Origin: Rhizobacter sp. Root1221
GTDB taxonomy: Bacteria > Pseudomonadota > Gammaproteobacteria > Burkholderiales > Burkholderiaceae_C
NCBI RefSeq assembly: GCF_001425785.1
Contig: NZ_LMDI01000040.1
Coordinates: 4,725-38,850 of the forward strand
Reading direction: 5' to 3'
DNA length: 34,126 nt
Part shown: positions 17,688-26,658 of the stretch, piece after piece
Layout of the letters: each line of letters opens with the position of its first letter
Numbering within the stretch: position 1 is the stretch's first letter
Notes under the pieces: generated by a model
The model's input: only the letters and a program-made list of their open reading frames with translations
The model's database searches: none
Told to the model about the DNA's origin: nothing
Program-made: the position numbers and the translations under genes

Positions 17688-20600
17688 ATGAACCGCAGGT
17701 CCGCACACCCGCTGATGCACGCCCTGGCGACGGCCGCCGGCGTGGCGTCGGCGCTCGCGCTGGTCTGGTTCGTCGGGCCTCTGGCCGCGATCGGCGGCGT
17801 GGCCCCGCTGGCGGGCGAGCGCGCGCGCTGGATCGCCGTCACCGCCGTGCTCGTGCTCGCGGCCGCCTACGTCCTGTGGCGCACGGCGCAGGCCGGCCGC
17901 AACAACCGGCTGCTGATGGACGGACTGGCCGGGCCGGCGGCAGCTGCCGCGCCCGTGGAAGCTGCCGCGGCTGCGCCTGGCGCCAAGGAAGTCGAGGTGA
18001 TCAGCGAGCGTTTCGCACGGGCCGCCGCGCTGTTGAAGCGCCGCCGCGTCGGCACCAAGGGTTCCCGGTTCGGCGGGCGCCCCTATGTCTACGAGCTGCC
18101 CTGGTACGTGATCATCGGTGCGCCGGGGGCCGGCAAGACGACGGCGCTCGTCCACTCCGGGCTGCAGTTCCCGCTCGAGGCGCAGATCGGCGGCAAGATG
18201 ATCCGCGGCATCGGCGGTACGCGCAACTGCGACTGGTGGTTCACGAGCGACGCCGTGCTCATCGACACCGCCGGCCGCTACACCACGCAGGACAGCAACC
18301 GGGCGGCCGACCGCGGCGCCTGGCTCGGCTTCCTCGACCTGCTGGTGAAGTACCGGCCGGGCCGGCCCATCAACGGCGTGCTGCTCACCCTCAGCGTCAG
18401 CGACCTGCTGACGGCCGACCCGGCCAAGCGGCTGGCGCATGCGCGCGAACTGCGCGGGCGCATCGACGAGTTGCATGCCCGCCTGGGCATCCGCCTGCCG
18501 ATCTATGTGATGGTCACCAAGACCGACCTGCTGGCCGGCTTCATCGAGTTCTTTGCCGACTTCGACAAGGACGAGCGCGCGCAGGTCTGGGGCGTGACCT
18601 TCCCGTACGACACCGACGAGACCTCGGACGACCCCTTGGCGCGCATGCCCAGCGATCTCGTCGCGCTCGAACAGCGCCTGGACGAATGCCTGATCGATCG
18701 GTTGCAGGCCGAATACGACCGTGACCGGCGCGCCGCGATCTACACGTTCCCGCAGCAGTGGCGCGTCCTGCACCAGACGCTGCTCGAGCTGCTGCCGGTC
18801 ATCTTCGGCGAAGGCCGCGACGGGCCGCGCCCGTTCCTGCGCGGCCTGTACTTCACGAGCGCGACGCAGGAAGGCACGCCGATGGACCGCGCCATCGGTG
18901 GCCTGGCCCGCGCGCTAGGCCTGTCGGGCCGGATCGTCCTGCCGGCGCGCTCCAGCGCCAAGGCCTTCTTCGTGACGCGGATGCTGCGCGATGTGGTGCT
19001 CAAGGAAGCCGGCCTGGCCGGGACCAACCTGCGCTGGCAGCGGCGCCGCGCGTGGCTCGCGTGGGGGCTGACCGGTGCGACGGCGTGTCTCGTCGTTGCC
19101 GCCGGCGCGCTCTCGGGACACGCCTACAGCAACGGCCAGGCCCACCTGGCCGCGATCGCCGATCGGGTGACGGTGCTGGGGCGTGAAGTTGCCGCCGCGA
19201 AAGGCACGCCGGCCACCGACCTCGCCGGGTTGCTGCCGCCCATGCAATCGCTGCGCGCACTCGTGCCGGCCGGTGACACGGCGACCGGCCCGTGGCCCGC
19301 GTGGCTGGGTGTGCGCCTGAACGGCGCCGAGATGCTTGGCGCCGCGGCGCACGACGCCTATGAGCGCCTGCTCAAGGACGCGTTCCTGCCACGCATCGCC
19401 GCGCGGCTCGAAGACCGGTTGCGCGCTGGCGACCGCGACCACACCGAACGCCTCTACGAGGATCTGAAGGCGTACCAGATGCTGTTCGGCGGCAAGAACT
19501 TCGATCGGGCGGCGTTGCGCGCATTCCTCTCGGCGGACTGGGACCTCACCTTGCCCGCCTCGGTCAGCCCGGCCGATCGCGACGCGCTGCGCCAGCACCT
19601 CGATCACCTGCTCGCCGGTGGGGAAGTCGGCGCGCCGTCGCAAGCCCAGCCGCAGATCGTGGCGGACGCGCGCCGGCTGGTCGCCGGGGTGCCGCTCGCG
19701 CAGCGGGTGTACGGCCGCCTGAAGCAGCTCGACCTCGGCGCGGAGGTCACGCCCTTCACCCTCGACGCCGCGGCGGGGCCGGCGGCGCGCAGCGTGTTCA
19801 CGCGCGCGAGCGGCCAGCCCCTCAGCCATGGCGTGCCCGGCCTGTACTCCCGCGCAGTGTTCCAGCAGACGTTTCGACCGCGCACGCAAGACGTGCTGCG
19901 CCAGCTCGCCGGGGAGCAGAGCTGGGTGCTCGGCAGCTCGGCCGCGAACGTGCTGGAACCGGCGGCGCAGGCCCGGATGACCGAAGAGATCGAACGCCTG
20001 TACACCGCCGACTACACCCGGCTGTGGAGCGAGTTCGTCAATGACCTGCGCCTCGCCCCCACGCCCACCCTCGCGGCAAGTGCCGACCAGGCGCAACTGC
20101 TCTCGCGCGTGGATTCGCCGCTTCAGGCGGTGCTGCGAGGCGTCGTCCGCGAGGTCAGTGTCGGCGCGCCGAACGCCGCCGCACCGGCGCGCGCCGACGA
20201 TCGTCTCGTCGATCCGCAGTTCGATGCCCTGCGGCAGTTCGTCGGCGGCCCCAGCTCGCCGATGGACGCGTCGCTGGCGCTGCTCGGGCGACTGGCCTCG
20301 TACCTGAGCTCGGTCGATGACGCGGTGAAACGCCAGACGGCGCCACCGGCGAGCGACGTGATCCGCGAACTCCACGTCGCGGCGCAACGCGCCCCCGAGC
20401 CGGTGCGCCACATGCTCACCCAGCTGGCACAGACGAGCTCCGGCCAGGCCTTCACGGCACTTCGCGTGCCGCTGGGCCGGCAGCTGGCCGAGGAGGTGGC
20501 CGCACCATGCACGCGCGCCACGGCGGGCCGCTATCCGGTCGTGCGCAACGGCACCGAAGAGATCTCGCGCGAGGACTTCGCCAAGACCTTCGCCGCCGGC

Positions 20601-21170
20601 GGCCTGCTCGATGGCTTCTACCAGCGCCATCTCGCGCCCTACGTCGACACGTCGGCGCGTGTGTGGGCGTTTCGTCGCGCCGACGGTGCACACGCCGAAC
20701 CTGGCGAGTCATTGCCGCAGTTCCAGCGTGCGCAATCGATTCGGCAAGCGTTCTTCAGCGATGGTGGCCGCGCGCTGGGCACGTCGCTGGCGTTCAGGCT
20801 GATCGAGCTGGACCCCGCGGTGAAGGGGCTGACGCTCGAGGTCGACGGTCAGGCCATGCGCTTCGGCCGCGAACAGAAGAGCGCGCTCAGCATCAAGTGG
20901 CCGGGCCCCCCCGGTGCTGCCCGGCGCGTTCACCTCCAGATGACGCCGGCTGCCGGAGGCAATGCCTCGAGCTTCGTGTTCGAGGGGCCCTGGGCGCTGT
21001 TCCGGTTGTTCGACCGGGTGCGGATCGAACCGGGCGCAGCGCCCGACCGCGCGCAGTTCGTGCTCGACATCGAAGGACGCACCGCACGCTTCGAGGTGCG
21101 CAGCGCGACGCCGCTGAATCCGCTGATGCGTCAGGATCTGGAGCAGTTCCAGTGTCCGAAGCGGTTGTAA
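17688..21170 (+). CDS. tssM: TssM (IcmF-family) inner-membrane protein
   Basis: An 1160-residue protein with the layout of TssM: two N-terminal membrane segments (about 12-36 and 47-65), a cytoplasmic nucleotide-binding domain with Walker A GAPGAGKTT (144-152) and a LIDTAGRY block (191-198), a third membrane segment (about 453-478), and a long periplasmic part. The IcmF-related and C-terminal beta domains follow, with blocks such as PGLYSR near 720 and a final FEGPWALFRLFD block near 1100. The length is normal for the family. Known TssM proteins join TssL inside and the TssJ lipoprotein outside to make the type VI trans-envelope complex. No TssJ gene is in the window, so this TssM either uses one encoded elsewhere or another outer-membrane partner. 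The next gene, tagF, starts before this one ends. Confidence 0.95.
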   Translation: MNRRSAHPLMHALATAAGVASALALVWFVGPLAAIGGVAPLAGERARWIAVTAVLVLAAAYVLWRTAQAGRNNRLLMDGLAGPAAAAAPVEAAAAAPGAKEVEVISERFARAAALLKRRRVGTKGSRFGGRPYVYELPWYVIIGAPGAGKTTALVHSGLQFPLEAQIGGKMIRGIGGTRNCDWWFTSDAVLIDTAGRYTTQDSNRAADRGAWLGFLDLLVKYRPGRPINGVLLTLSVSDLLTADPAKRLAHARELRGRIDELHARLGIRLPIYVMVTKTDLLAGFIEFFADFDKDERAQVWGVTFPYDTDETSDDPLARMPSDLVALEQRLDECLIDRLQAEYDRDRRAAIYTFPQQWRVLHQTLLELLPVIFGEGRDGPRPFLRGLYFTSATQEGTPMDRAIGGLARALGLSGRIVLPARSSAKAFFVTRMLRDVVLKEAGLAGTNLRWQRRRAWLAWGLTGATACLVVAAGALSGHAYSNGQAHLAAIADRVTVLGREVAAAKGTPATDLAGLLPPMQSLRALVPAGDTATGPWPAWLGVRLNGAEMLGAAAHDAYERLLKDAFLPRIAARLEDRLRAGDRDHTERLYEDLKAYQMLFGGKNFDRAALRAFLSADWDLTLPASVSPADRDALRQHLDHLLAGGEVGAPSQAQPQIVADARRLVAGVPLAQRVYGRLKQLDLGAEVTPFTLDAAAGPAARSVFTRASGQPLSHGVPGLYSRAVFQQTFRPRTQDVLRQLAGEQSWVLGSSAANVLEPAAQARMTEEIERLYTADYTRLWSEFVNDLRLAPTPTLAASADQAQLLSRVDSPLQAVLRGVVREVSVGAPNAAAPARADDRLVDPQFDALRQFVGGPSSPMDASLALLGRLASYLSSVDDAVKRQTAPPASDVIRELHVAAQRAPEPVRHMLTQLAQTSSGQAFTALRVPLGRQLAEEVAAPCTRATAGRYPVVRNGTEEISREDFAKTFAAGGLLDGFYQRHLAPYVDTSARVWAFRRADGAHAEPGESLPQFQRAQSIRQAFFSDGGRALGTSLAFRLIELDPAVKGLTLEVDGQAMRFGREQKSALSIKWPGPPGAARRVHLQMTPAAGGNASSFVFEGPWALFRLFDRVRIEPGAAPDRAQFVLDIEGRTARFEVRSATPLNPLMRQDLEQFQCPKRL

Positions 21171-21796
21171 GTCCATCGCCCGGCCCCGGCTGGTTCGGCA
21201 AGATGCCGTACGTCGGCGACTTCGTGTCGCGGCGGCTGCCGGACGACTTCATCCGTGCCTGGGACGATTGGCTGCAGTCCGGCATGGCCAGGGCGCGCGC
21301 CGATCTCGGTGCCGCGTGGCCGGCGCGTTATCTGGTGGCCCCGGTACGCCGGTTCTGGCTCGCGCCGCGGCTGCTCGGCGACACCGGCTGGGCCGGCGCA
21401 CTGATGCCCAGCGTCGACGGTGTCGGCCGCTACTTTCCGTTGACGATCGCCGCGGCATTGCCGGATCACACCCTGGCGGCGGTGCTGGCCGCGAGCGCCT
21501 GGTTTCGCGCGATCGACGCCGCGGGCCGCAAGGTGCTGGACGTCAACTTCAGCGCCGACGACCTGGACGCCGAACTCGCACAGGTGGCGCCGCTGCCCGC
21601 CGAGGTGCCGGCCGACCTGCAGGTGCAGCGGCTGGCCGCCACGTGGCTTGCACCGCACAGGCCGCAGACGATCAGCTTGTGGTGGTGCGGTGACGCCATG
21701 CAGGCCGCGCAATTCCACTGCTTTGGCGCGCTGCCGCCGCCGGGGGCCTTCGGCTCATTGTTGCTCGCACCGGACGATGACGGGTGCGACCTGTGA
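21152..21796 (+). CDS. tagF: Type VI secretion-associated protein TagF
   Basis: A 214-residue cytoplasmic protein of the TagF/ImpM family. The characteristic start GWFGKMPYVGDFVSRRLP (residues about 10-27) is followed by FIRAWDDWLQ and by APVRRFWLAPRLL, all typical. TagF is a negative, post-translational regulator of type VI assembly in Pseudomonas and Agrobacterium, acting in the same circuit as PpkA, PppA and Fha. I use the GTG at 21152, which has GGAG eight bases ahead and overlaps the end of tssM by 19 bases; no later start keeps the conserved first block. The tight overlap implies co-translation with tssM. Its presence argues that the TssLM module here is regulated like a real type VI complex. 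Confidence 0.92.
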   Translation: MSEAVVSPSPGPGWFGKMPYVGDFVSRRLPDDFIRAWDDWLQSGMARARADLGAAWPARYLVAPVRRFWLAPRLLGDTGWAGALMPSVDGVGRYFPLTIAAALPDHTLAAVLAASAWFRAIDAAGRKVLDVNFSADDLDAELAQVAPLPAEVPADLQVQRLAATWLAPHRPQTISLWWCGDAMQAAQFHCFGALPPPGAFGSLLLAPDDDGCDL

Positions 21797-21809
21797 CTGC
21801 GCACATGCC

Positions 21810-23417
21810 ATGAAAGCCGCCTTTCTGCCGATTGGACTTCGTTGCCGACGCCTGGGCGCGATCGTCGCGCTGCTGTGCTGTGCCCTGACCTGGCCGGCGG
21901 CCTTCGCGCAGCCGGCGCGGGGCATCGCCACGACCGAAGAGCGCCTCGCGCTGGTGATCGGCAACGCCGCCTATCGCACCGACCCGCTGGACAACCCGAT
22001 CAACGACGCCCGCCTGGTCGCCTCGAGCCTGCAACGCGCCGGATTCAACGTGACCGTGCGCGAGAACCTGGACCGGACCGCGCTGCTGGGCGCGCTGCGC
22101 GAGTTCGGCAACCGGCTCAACGAAAACACCATCGCCGTGCTGTACTACGCCGGGCACGGGCTGCAGCTGCGCGACCGCAACTACCTGATCCCGGTGGACG
22201 CCGAGATCCGCAGCGAAGACGAGATCCCGATCAGCGGCATCGACCTGAGCTTCATCCTCGGGCGCATGTCGGCGGCGCGCAGCCGGATCAACATCGTCAT
22301 CCTCGATGCCTGCCGCAACAACCCCTTCGCGGGCAAGACCGTGGCGGCACCGCGTGGCCTGGCGCAGATGGACGCGCCCGTGGGCACACTGCTGGCGTTC
22401 GCCACCGCGCCCGGCAAGCTCGCCGCCGACAGCGGCACCGGCACCAGCGCCAACAGCCTGTATGCCCTCTACCTCTCCAAGCACCTGCTCACCCCCGGCT
22501 TGCCCGTCGAGAGCGTCTTCAAGCGGGTGCGCGAAGGCGTGGTGAAAGACACGCAGCAGCAGCAGGTGCCGTGGGAGAGCTCGTCGCTGCAAGGCGAGTT
22601 CGCCTTCGTTCCCGGTGTGGCGGCAGCCGCGCGCGAGCCGGCACCGGACCAGGAGGCCGCCGGTGAACTGGCGTTCTGGAACAGCATCCAGGCATCGAAC
22701 CGTGCCGACGAATACCGCGCCTACCTGCGCCAGTATCCGAATGGCCGCTTCGCCATGCTGGCGCAGACACGCATCGCCGCGCTCGCACCCGCCCCCCCAG
22801 CGCCTCCGGCAGCTGCACCGGCGTCCCAGGTTGCGCCGGCGGCACCGCAGGCGGCGCGCCCGGAGCTGCTGCCGCGCCCCGGCGACACCTGGCGCTACCG
22901 CGTGCAGGACCAGTTCCGCCTCGGTGACCTGTACGTCACGGCGCGCGTCAACGCGGTCACCGACGAGGGCGTCGCCGAAACCTGGACCACGACCTCCGAC
23001 GCGCAGGTGCGCACCGCGCTCGCACCACGCAGCCTGGGCTTCCATGCGCTGCCCGACTGGACGCTCGCGCCGCCCGAGTTCGCCCCCTACTTGCAGGCTT
23101 CCGGGCTGCTGCGCGCCGGCCAGGTCATCGTCGACCAGCAGCGCCGCATCGGCCAGGTGCTGGTGCCCATGAAGGTCAGCGTCGAGGGCGAAGAGGACGT
23201 GACGGTTGCTGCCGGGCGCTTCCGCGCCACGAAGCTGGTGTTGCGCGGCCAGGGCGTCCAGACACGCGGAGGAACCCGCAGCGCGGTGCTCACCGAGCAG
23301 ATCGTCTGGTACGCGCCCGAGGTCAAGCGCATCGTCAAGCAGACGATCTCCACGCGCGTGGGCAACGTATTGCGCGAAGCCAGCTCGTTCGAGCTGATGG
23401 AGGCCAAGCTCAACTGA
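21810..23417 (+). CDS. Exported caspase-like (C14) peptidase with C-terminal beta domain
   Basis: A 535-residue protein with a signal peptide (about 1-33, cut near AFA-Q). A caspase p20-type domain follows (about 43-270) with the catalytic pair His116 in YYAGHG and Cys168 in LDACRNNPF, both intact. A LAFATAPG block and an SVFKRVREGV block complete the fold. A short helical stretch (about 283-325, with a FWNSIQ-x-YLRQYPNGRF pattern) and a Pro/Ala-rich linker come next. The last 180 residues start PGDTWRYR and look like all-beta sequence I cannot assign. It begins 13 bases after tagF and ends the operon. Caspase-like proteins of this family cut after Arg or Lys in other bacteria; the target here is unknown. 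A shorter paralogue is at 27323-28159. Confidence 0.9.
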   Translation: MKAAFLPIGLRCRRLGAIVALLCCALTWPAAFAQPARGIATTEERLALVIGNAAYRTDPLDNPINDARLVASSLQRAGFNVTVRENLDRTALLGALREFGNRLNENTIAVLYYAGHGLQLRDRNYLIPVDAEIRSEDEIPISGIDLSFILGRMSAARSRINIVILDACRNNPFAGKTVAAPRGLAQMDAPVGTLLAFATAPGKLAADSGTGTSANSLYALYLSKHLLTPGLPVESVFKRVREGVVKDTQQQQVPWESSSLQGEFAFVPGVAAAAREPAPDQEAAGELAFWNSIQASNRADEYRAYLRQYPNGRFAMLAQTRIAALAPAPPAPPAAAPASQVAPAAPQAARPELLPRPGDTWRYRVQDQFRLGDLYVTARVNAVTDEGVAETWTTTSDAQVRTALAPRSLGFHALPDWTLAPPEFAPYLQASGLLRAGQVIVDQQRRIGQVLVPMKVSVEGEEDVTVAAGRFRATKLVLRGQGVQTRGGTRSAVLTEQIVWYAPEVKRIVKQTISTRVGNVLREASSFELMEAKLN

Positions 23418-23452
23418 GAAGGTGTGAACAAGAAAAACCTCGATGCGGTTCG

Positions 23453-23977
23453 CTAATTCTTTCTTGCGTCGGGAGGGGGCGATTGATACCTCAGTAGATT
23501 CAACAGCTCCTTGGGCGCCGCATAGGGTGCGCCGATCTCCGGCGGAAAGACCCGATAGCGCAGCTTGGCTTTGATGAGGTTGTTCTTTCCCTGGAGGTCG
23601 CCAGCGTCGGCGAGGGGGATTTCCTTGATCAGCCAGTCGATCAACGCAGCGTTGATGATGAGGGTGTCCTGCTTGTTTCCTGCCTGACCCCCTTCATCGC
23701 GTGGGCGTTTAGAGGTATCGAGATAGCGCGCGCGCTCGGTGTCGAATAGTCTCTTCTGCGCAGGTTGGAGTCGCGCGGACAGGTTCTCAAGGTAGTAGAT
23801 TTGTGCTTTCTCGATGAAGGCCGGCGTGGCTTGGATCAGATTGCCCGCCTCGTCGAACATCGCGCCGTGCCCGATGAAAGCGATCGGCTCTTGTACCTGG
23901 GCCACCGCGGCGCTCGACCACCCGAGTGCGGCGCTCAGCAAAAGGCTCGCTGCGCCACTGACGGCTTTATTTCTCAT
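23453..23977 (-). CDS. Small exported protein of unknown function
   Basis: A 174-residue protein I do not recognise. It has a signal peptide (about 1-27, cut near AVA-Q). The mature part starts with a PIAFIGHGAMFDEAGN block, then a helical, charged region (about 55-125) and a C-terminus ending with Pro-rich LLRYQSPPPDARKN. There is no cysteine after the signal peptide. An upstream in-frame extension exists, but the ATG at 23977 lies right at the signal peptide. It follows the cysteine-rich lipoprotein gene by 49 bases on the same strand, so both are probably one transcript. Base composition is lower in GC than the flanking genes. Confidence 0.7.
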   Translation of the reverse strand: MRNKAVSGAASLLLSAALGWSSAAVAQVQEPIAFIGHGAMFDEAGNLIQATPAFIEKAQIYYLENLSARLQPAQKRLFDTERARYLDTSKRPRDEGGQAGNKQDTLIINAALIDWLIKEIPLADAGDLQGKNNLIKAKLRYRVFPPEIGAPYAAPKELLNLLRYQSPPPDARKN

Positions 23978-24026
23978 GATGAGCTTCTCGCACGATGGGG
24001 TTTTGAGCGCATCGCCATCCCTGGCT

Positions 24027-25148
24027 TCATGGCGTGCCGTAACAGCCGCTGCCCGAACCGCAGGCGGGCCGCATAGGCATCCGGTTGAGAGGCGGTATGT
24101 CGTTGACGCTGTCGCGCATCGACCTGATGTTGGCAGGCGGCAGTTCATGGCAGCCAGCGCCGCAATTGCCTCCGGCCGCCACCGAATTGGTCCAGCCTGC
24201 AGCTACCGGCAGGGGGGTATATCGGCCACTGTCTACTTGGGTCGTGAACTTGCCGCCGCTGGGGCCGCCGTTCAGCGGCCCACGCAATACTTTGGCCCAT
24301 GTCGGATCGTCCGGAGACATCAAAAATACATTGTCTCCGCTATGGCAGCGGGCACAGGGCCCGCCGACATTGCCGCCGGCCGCGAAGTTCGTGCCGTCCA
24401 CCAAATCCGAGATGACCAATTTTTGCCCGCGCCACCCCAGAACACTGGTTGGATCGGATTTGAGTTGGTTGTCCCAGAAGCAAGCTTTGCCCGTTGTGGC
24501 GCTCTGGCAGATGATGCCGGCCAGGCTGCCAGGGTCACCGGCGCCACGTGGCAGCGCGACGCAAGCGCCTCGAACGTTGGGATCGGTGTAGGTCCATACG
24601 TGGGCATCCGTAGCGCCTTGCAGAAGATTGGTGCCGCCGCCGTTGGTGTTGAGGTTGCCCTGATGGACCCAGGCGGTATCGGTTTCAGCCCAGTCCGGCG
24701 GAATAGGCACGCCGTTCGCACGGCAGTCGGCCATATACGGTGTGTCCCTGTTCACATTGAAAGTCGTGGTATCGCTGGCGGTGGCACAGTAGGAAAAGAA
24801 GAGCCAATGTTGCACACCGGCACTGGCGGTGAGCGTGTGCATGCCGCTGGCCAGTCCCGAAAAACTCGCTTCGGTGACGACTGACGACGGCGAAGCGGGG
24901 GAAAACTGCGACGTGACATCCACGCCATCCAACAAGGCGTGGAAGGACGCGCCGCAGGCATTGCCGACCTTGACCTTCGCCACGACGGGGTCGAGCACAT
25001 TGCCGCTCTTGGGCGGCTCGGTGATTGATACGCAACTCGCAATCAGGAAACCAAGCAGTGGCGGCACGAGCAAGCGGCGCCCGGCGCGCGTGAGAGCGTG
25101 CCCGGCACAGATCACTCGATCTGGTGGCGTTCGGTCCTGATGACTCAT
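24027..25148 (-). CDS. Cysteine-rich lipoprotein with c-type heme motif
   Basis: A 373-residue protein of unknown family. A long N-terminus leads to a hydrophobic stretch and a lipobox LIASC with Cys39 as likely lipid anchor. The first third looks beta-rich, then several cysteines (141, 196, 214, 223) may pair. A canonical heme-attachment motif CARCH lies at 265-269, and CGAGCH (329-334) has the wider CxxxCH spacing; two more cysteines close the protein. It could be a one- or two-heme electron carrier or a protein exposed on the outer face, but neither is proven. The ATG at 25148 is preferred over one at 25175 because GGAAGGGGCAGG runs up to it. Like its downstream partner, it is less GC-rich than the neighbours, which suggests transfer. 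Confidence 0.75.
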   Translation of the reverse strand: MSHQDRTPPDRVICAGHALTRAGRRLLVPPLLGFLIASCVSITEPPKSGNVLDPVVAKVKVGNACGASFHALLDGVDVTSQFSPASPSSVVTEASFSGLASGMHTLTASAGVQHWLFFSYCATASDTTTFNVNRDTPYMADCRANGVPIPPDWAETDTAWVHQGNLNTNGGGTNLLQGATDAHVWTYTDPNVRGACVALPRGAGDPGSLAGIICQSATTGKACFWDNQLKSDPTSVLGWRGQKLVISDLVDGTNFAAGGNVGGPCARCHSGDNVFLMSPDDPTWAKVLRGPLNGGPSGGKFTTQVDSGRYTPLPVAAGWTNSVAAGGNCGAGCHELPPANIRSMRDSVNDIPPLNRMPMRPACGSGSGCYGTP

Positions 25149-25328
25149 ACCTGCCCCTTCCGTTGCCGTGACCACCTACACGCCACGCATCCTGCGCTGT
25201 CATCTGCATTGGCGCTTCCTCACTGTTGAGGACGGTGCTCCAGCTGCCGTTCACTTGGCAAAAAAAATGAACCTCTGGCGCCGGACCTGCAACCCAGTCG
25301 GGAGTCCACCCTCTTCGAGGCCTTCACC
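25149..25328. promoter_or_regulatory. Divergent promoter region with a possible ECF-type promoter toward OmpA
   Basis: These 180 bases lie between the c-heme lipoprotein gene (-) and the OmpA gene (+). An A-tract (about 25260-25267) is followed by TGAACC (25268-25273), 16 bases, then CAACCC (25290-25295). An AAC-containing -35 with such spacing is the usual look of an ECF sigma promoter, and the downstream operon encodes an ECF sigma factor, so self-activation is plausible. The -10 assignment is weak. Confidence 0.35.
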
Positions 25329-25946
25329 ATGTCGCACCGCAGCCTGATCCTCGCCGCCCTCGTCCTCGCATCATTCGCGGGACCCGCTCTCGCGCAGGAC
25401 GTGCGCGTGTACGGCCCCACCGAAACGGTGGACCCGGGCGACGTGGCCCGCATCCTCGGCGCGCCGGAAGCGCGCCCGGCCATCAAGATGCGTTCGCTGC
25501 GCCTGCTCGACGGCGTCCGGGCCGGCAAGCCGGCACCGGCCGAGCGCGTGGCGACGGTCGACGACGACTCGGCTGCCACGGACGCGGCCGGCCCATCGGA
25601 GCCCAAAGGCCCGTCGGCGCTCGCGCTGCCCGTGCAGTTCGGATTCGACTCGGCAGAGATCCAGCCCGCGGCGCGCCGGCAGCTCGACGCGCTGGCCGAA
25701 GGCATCCGCATGCTGCCGGCTGCCCAGCCGGTGACCATCGAAGGCCACACGGACGCGGCCGGGACGGCGCAATACAACGAGCAGCTGTCGCAACGGCGCG
25801 CTCAGTCGGTCAAGCAGTACCTGGTCGCGGCGCACGGCATTGACCCTGCCCGCCTGCGGGTCGTCGGCATGGGCCAGCGCGGCATGCTGCCCGACCTCGC
25901 CCCCCATGCCGCCGAGCAGCGCCGCGTTCAATTTCGCGGCGAGTGA
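25329..25946 (+). CDS. OmpA-family exported protein
   Basis: A 205-residue protein with a signal peptide (about 1-22, cut near ALA-Q), a linker of about 75 residues with Pro/Ala/Asp, and an OmpA-like peptidoglycan-binding domain (about 96-203). The domain shows FGFDSAEIQP, the EGHTDAAGT block, LSQRRAQSVKQYL and a closing RRVQF, so the peptidoglycan-holding Asp and Arg are present. No lipobox is visible, so it should be periplasmic. GAGG lies nine bases before the ATG. It leads an operon with an ECF sigma factor, an anti-sigma-like protein and a caspase-like peptidase, which hints at envelope stress sensing. Confidence 0.9.
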   Translation: MSHRSLILAALVLASFAGPALAQDVRVYGPTETVDPGDVARILGAPEARPAIKMRSLRLLDGVRAGKPAPAERVATVDDDSAATDAAGPSEPKGPSALALPVQFGFDSAEIQPAARRQLDALAEGIRMLPAAQPVTIEGHTDAAGTAQYNEQLSQRRAQSVKQYLVAAHGIDPARLRVVGMGQRGMLPDLAPHAAEQRRVQFRGE

Positions 25947-26052
25947 GGCCCGGGTTCCACGCCGCCGCGCGCACGCCCCACTCCCAACCAACAATCCAGG
26001 CGATTACCATGTACGCACCACCCTCAGCGCAGGCGCTCCCGGCGCAACAAGA

Positions 26053-26658
26053 ATGGACAACGACGAGGTGCTACGCCTGCTCGGCCGGATCGAACAGGCC
26101 GATGAAGAGGCGTTCCGCCACCTCTACCGCGCCTTCTCGCGCAAGCTCTACGCTTACGTGTTGAGGCAACTTGGCGACCCGGCCCAGGCGGAGGAAATCG
26201 TGTCCGACACCCTGTACGAAGTGTGGCGCCAGCCCGCACGGTTCCGCGGTGAATCGCAGTTCAGCACCTGGCTGATCGGGATCGCGCGCAACAAGGTGCT
26301 GATGGCGTTCCGCGGGCGCAAGCCCGACACGATCCATGACGACATCGACGCCATGGCCGAAACCGTCGCGGCCGACGAGCCGCACGCGTTCGAGATCCTG
26401 GCCGGCCGGCAACGCAGCGAGGGCGTCCGTCATTGCATGTCCAAGCTGTCGAACGAGCACCGCGAGTGCGTGCACCTGGTGTTTTATGAAGGGCTCTCGC
26501 TGGCCGAGGTCGCCTCGCTGCAAGCGTGCCCGGAGAACACCGTGAAGACACGCCTCTTCCATGCGCGGCAGAAGCTGAAGAACTGCCTGCGCCTGCTGCT
26601 TCAACGCGAGGGCGATCCGCTCGCCGGCGCTGCAGGCCCTTCAGGAGCTGCATCATGA
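26053..26658 (+). CDS. ECF-family RNA polymerase sigma factor
   Basis: A 201-residue sigma factor. Region 2 (about 18-90) includes AYVLRQLGDPAQAEEIVSD and the FSTWLIGIARN block; region 4 (about 128-185) includes LSNEHRECVHLVFYEGLSLAEVA and ENTVKTRLFHARQ, the DNA-binding helix pair. It directs RNA polymerase to a small set of promoters, probably including its own operon. ATG at 26053 is the only Met start that fits region 2, although its ribosome site is weak. Its stop overlaps the next start as ATGA, the usual arrangement with a cognate anti-sigma factor. Confidence 0.94.
   Translation: MDNDEVLRLLGRIEQADEEAFRHLYRAFSRKLYAYVLRQLGDPAQAEEIVSDTLYEVWRQPARFRGESQFSTWLIGIARNKVLMAFRGRKPDTIHDDIDAMAETVAADEPHAFEILAGRQRSEGVRHCMSKLSNEHRECVHLVFYEGLSLAEVASLQACPENTVKTRLFHARQKLKNCLRLLLQREGDPLAGAAGPSGAAS

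Noticed and set aside
23429-23466. CAAGAAA/TTTCTTG with inner AACC/GGTT as a two-way terminator between convergent genes.
   Set aside because: The stems are short and separated by uneven loops, and one arm lies inside the coding end of the - strand gene.
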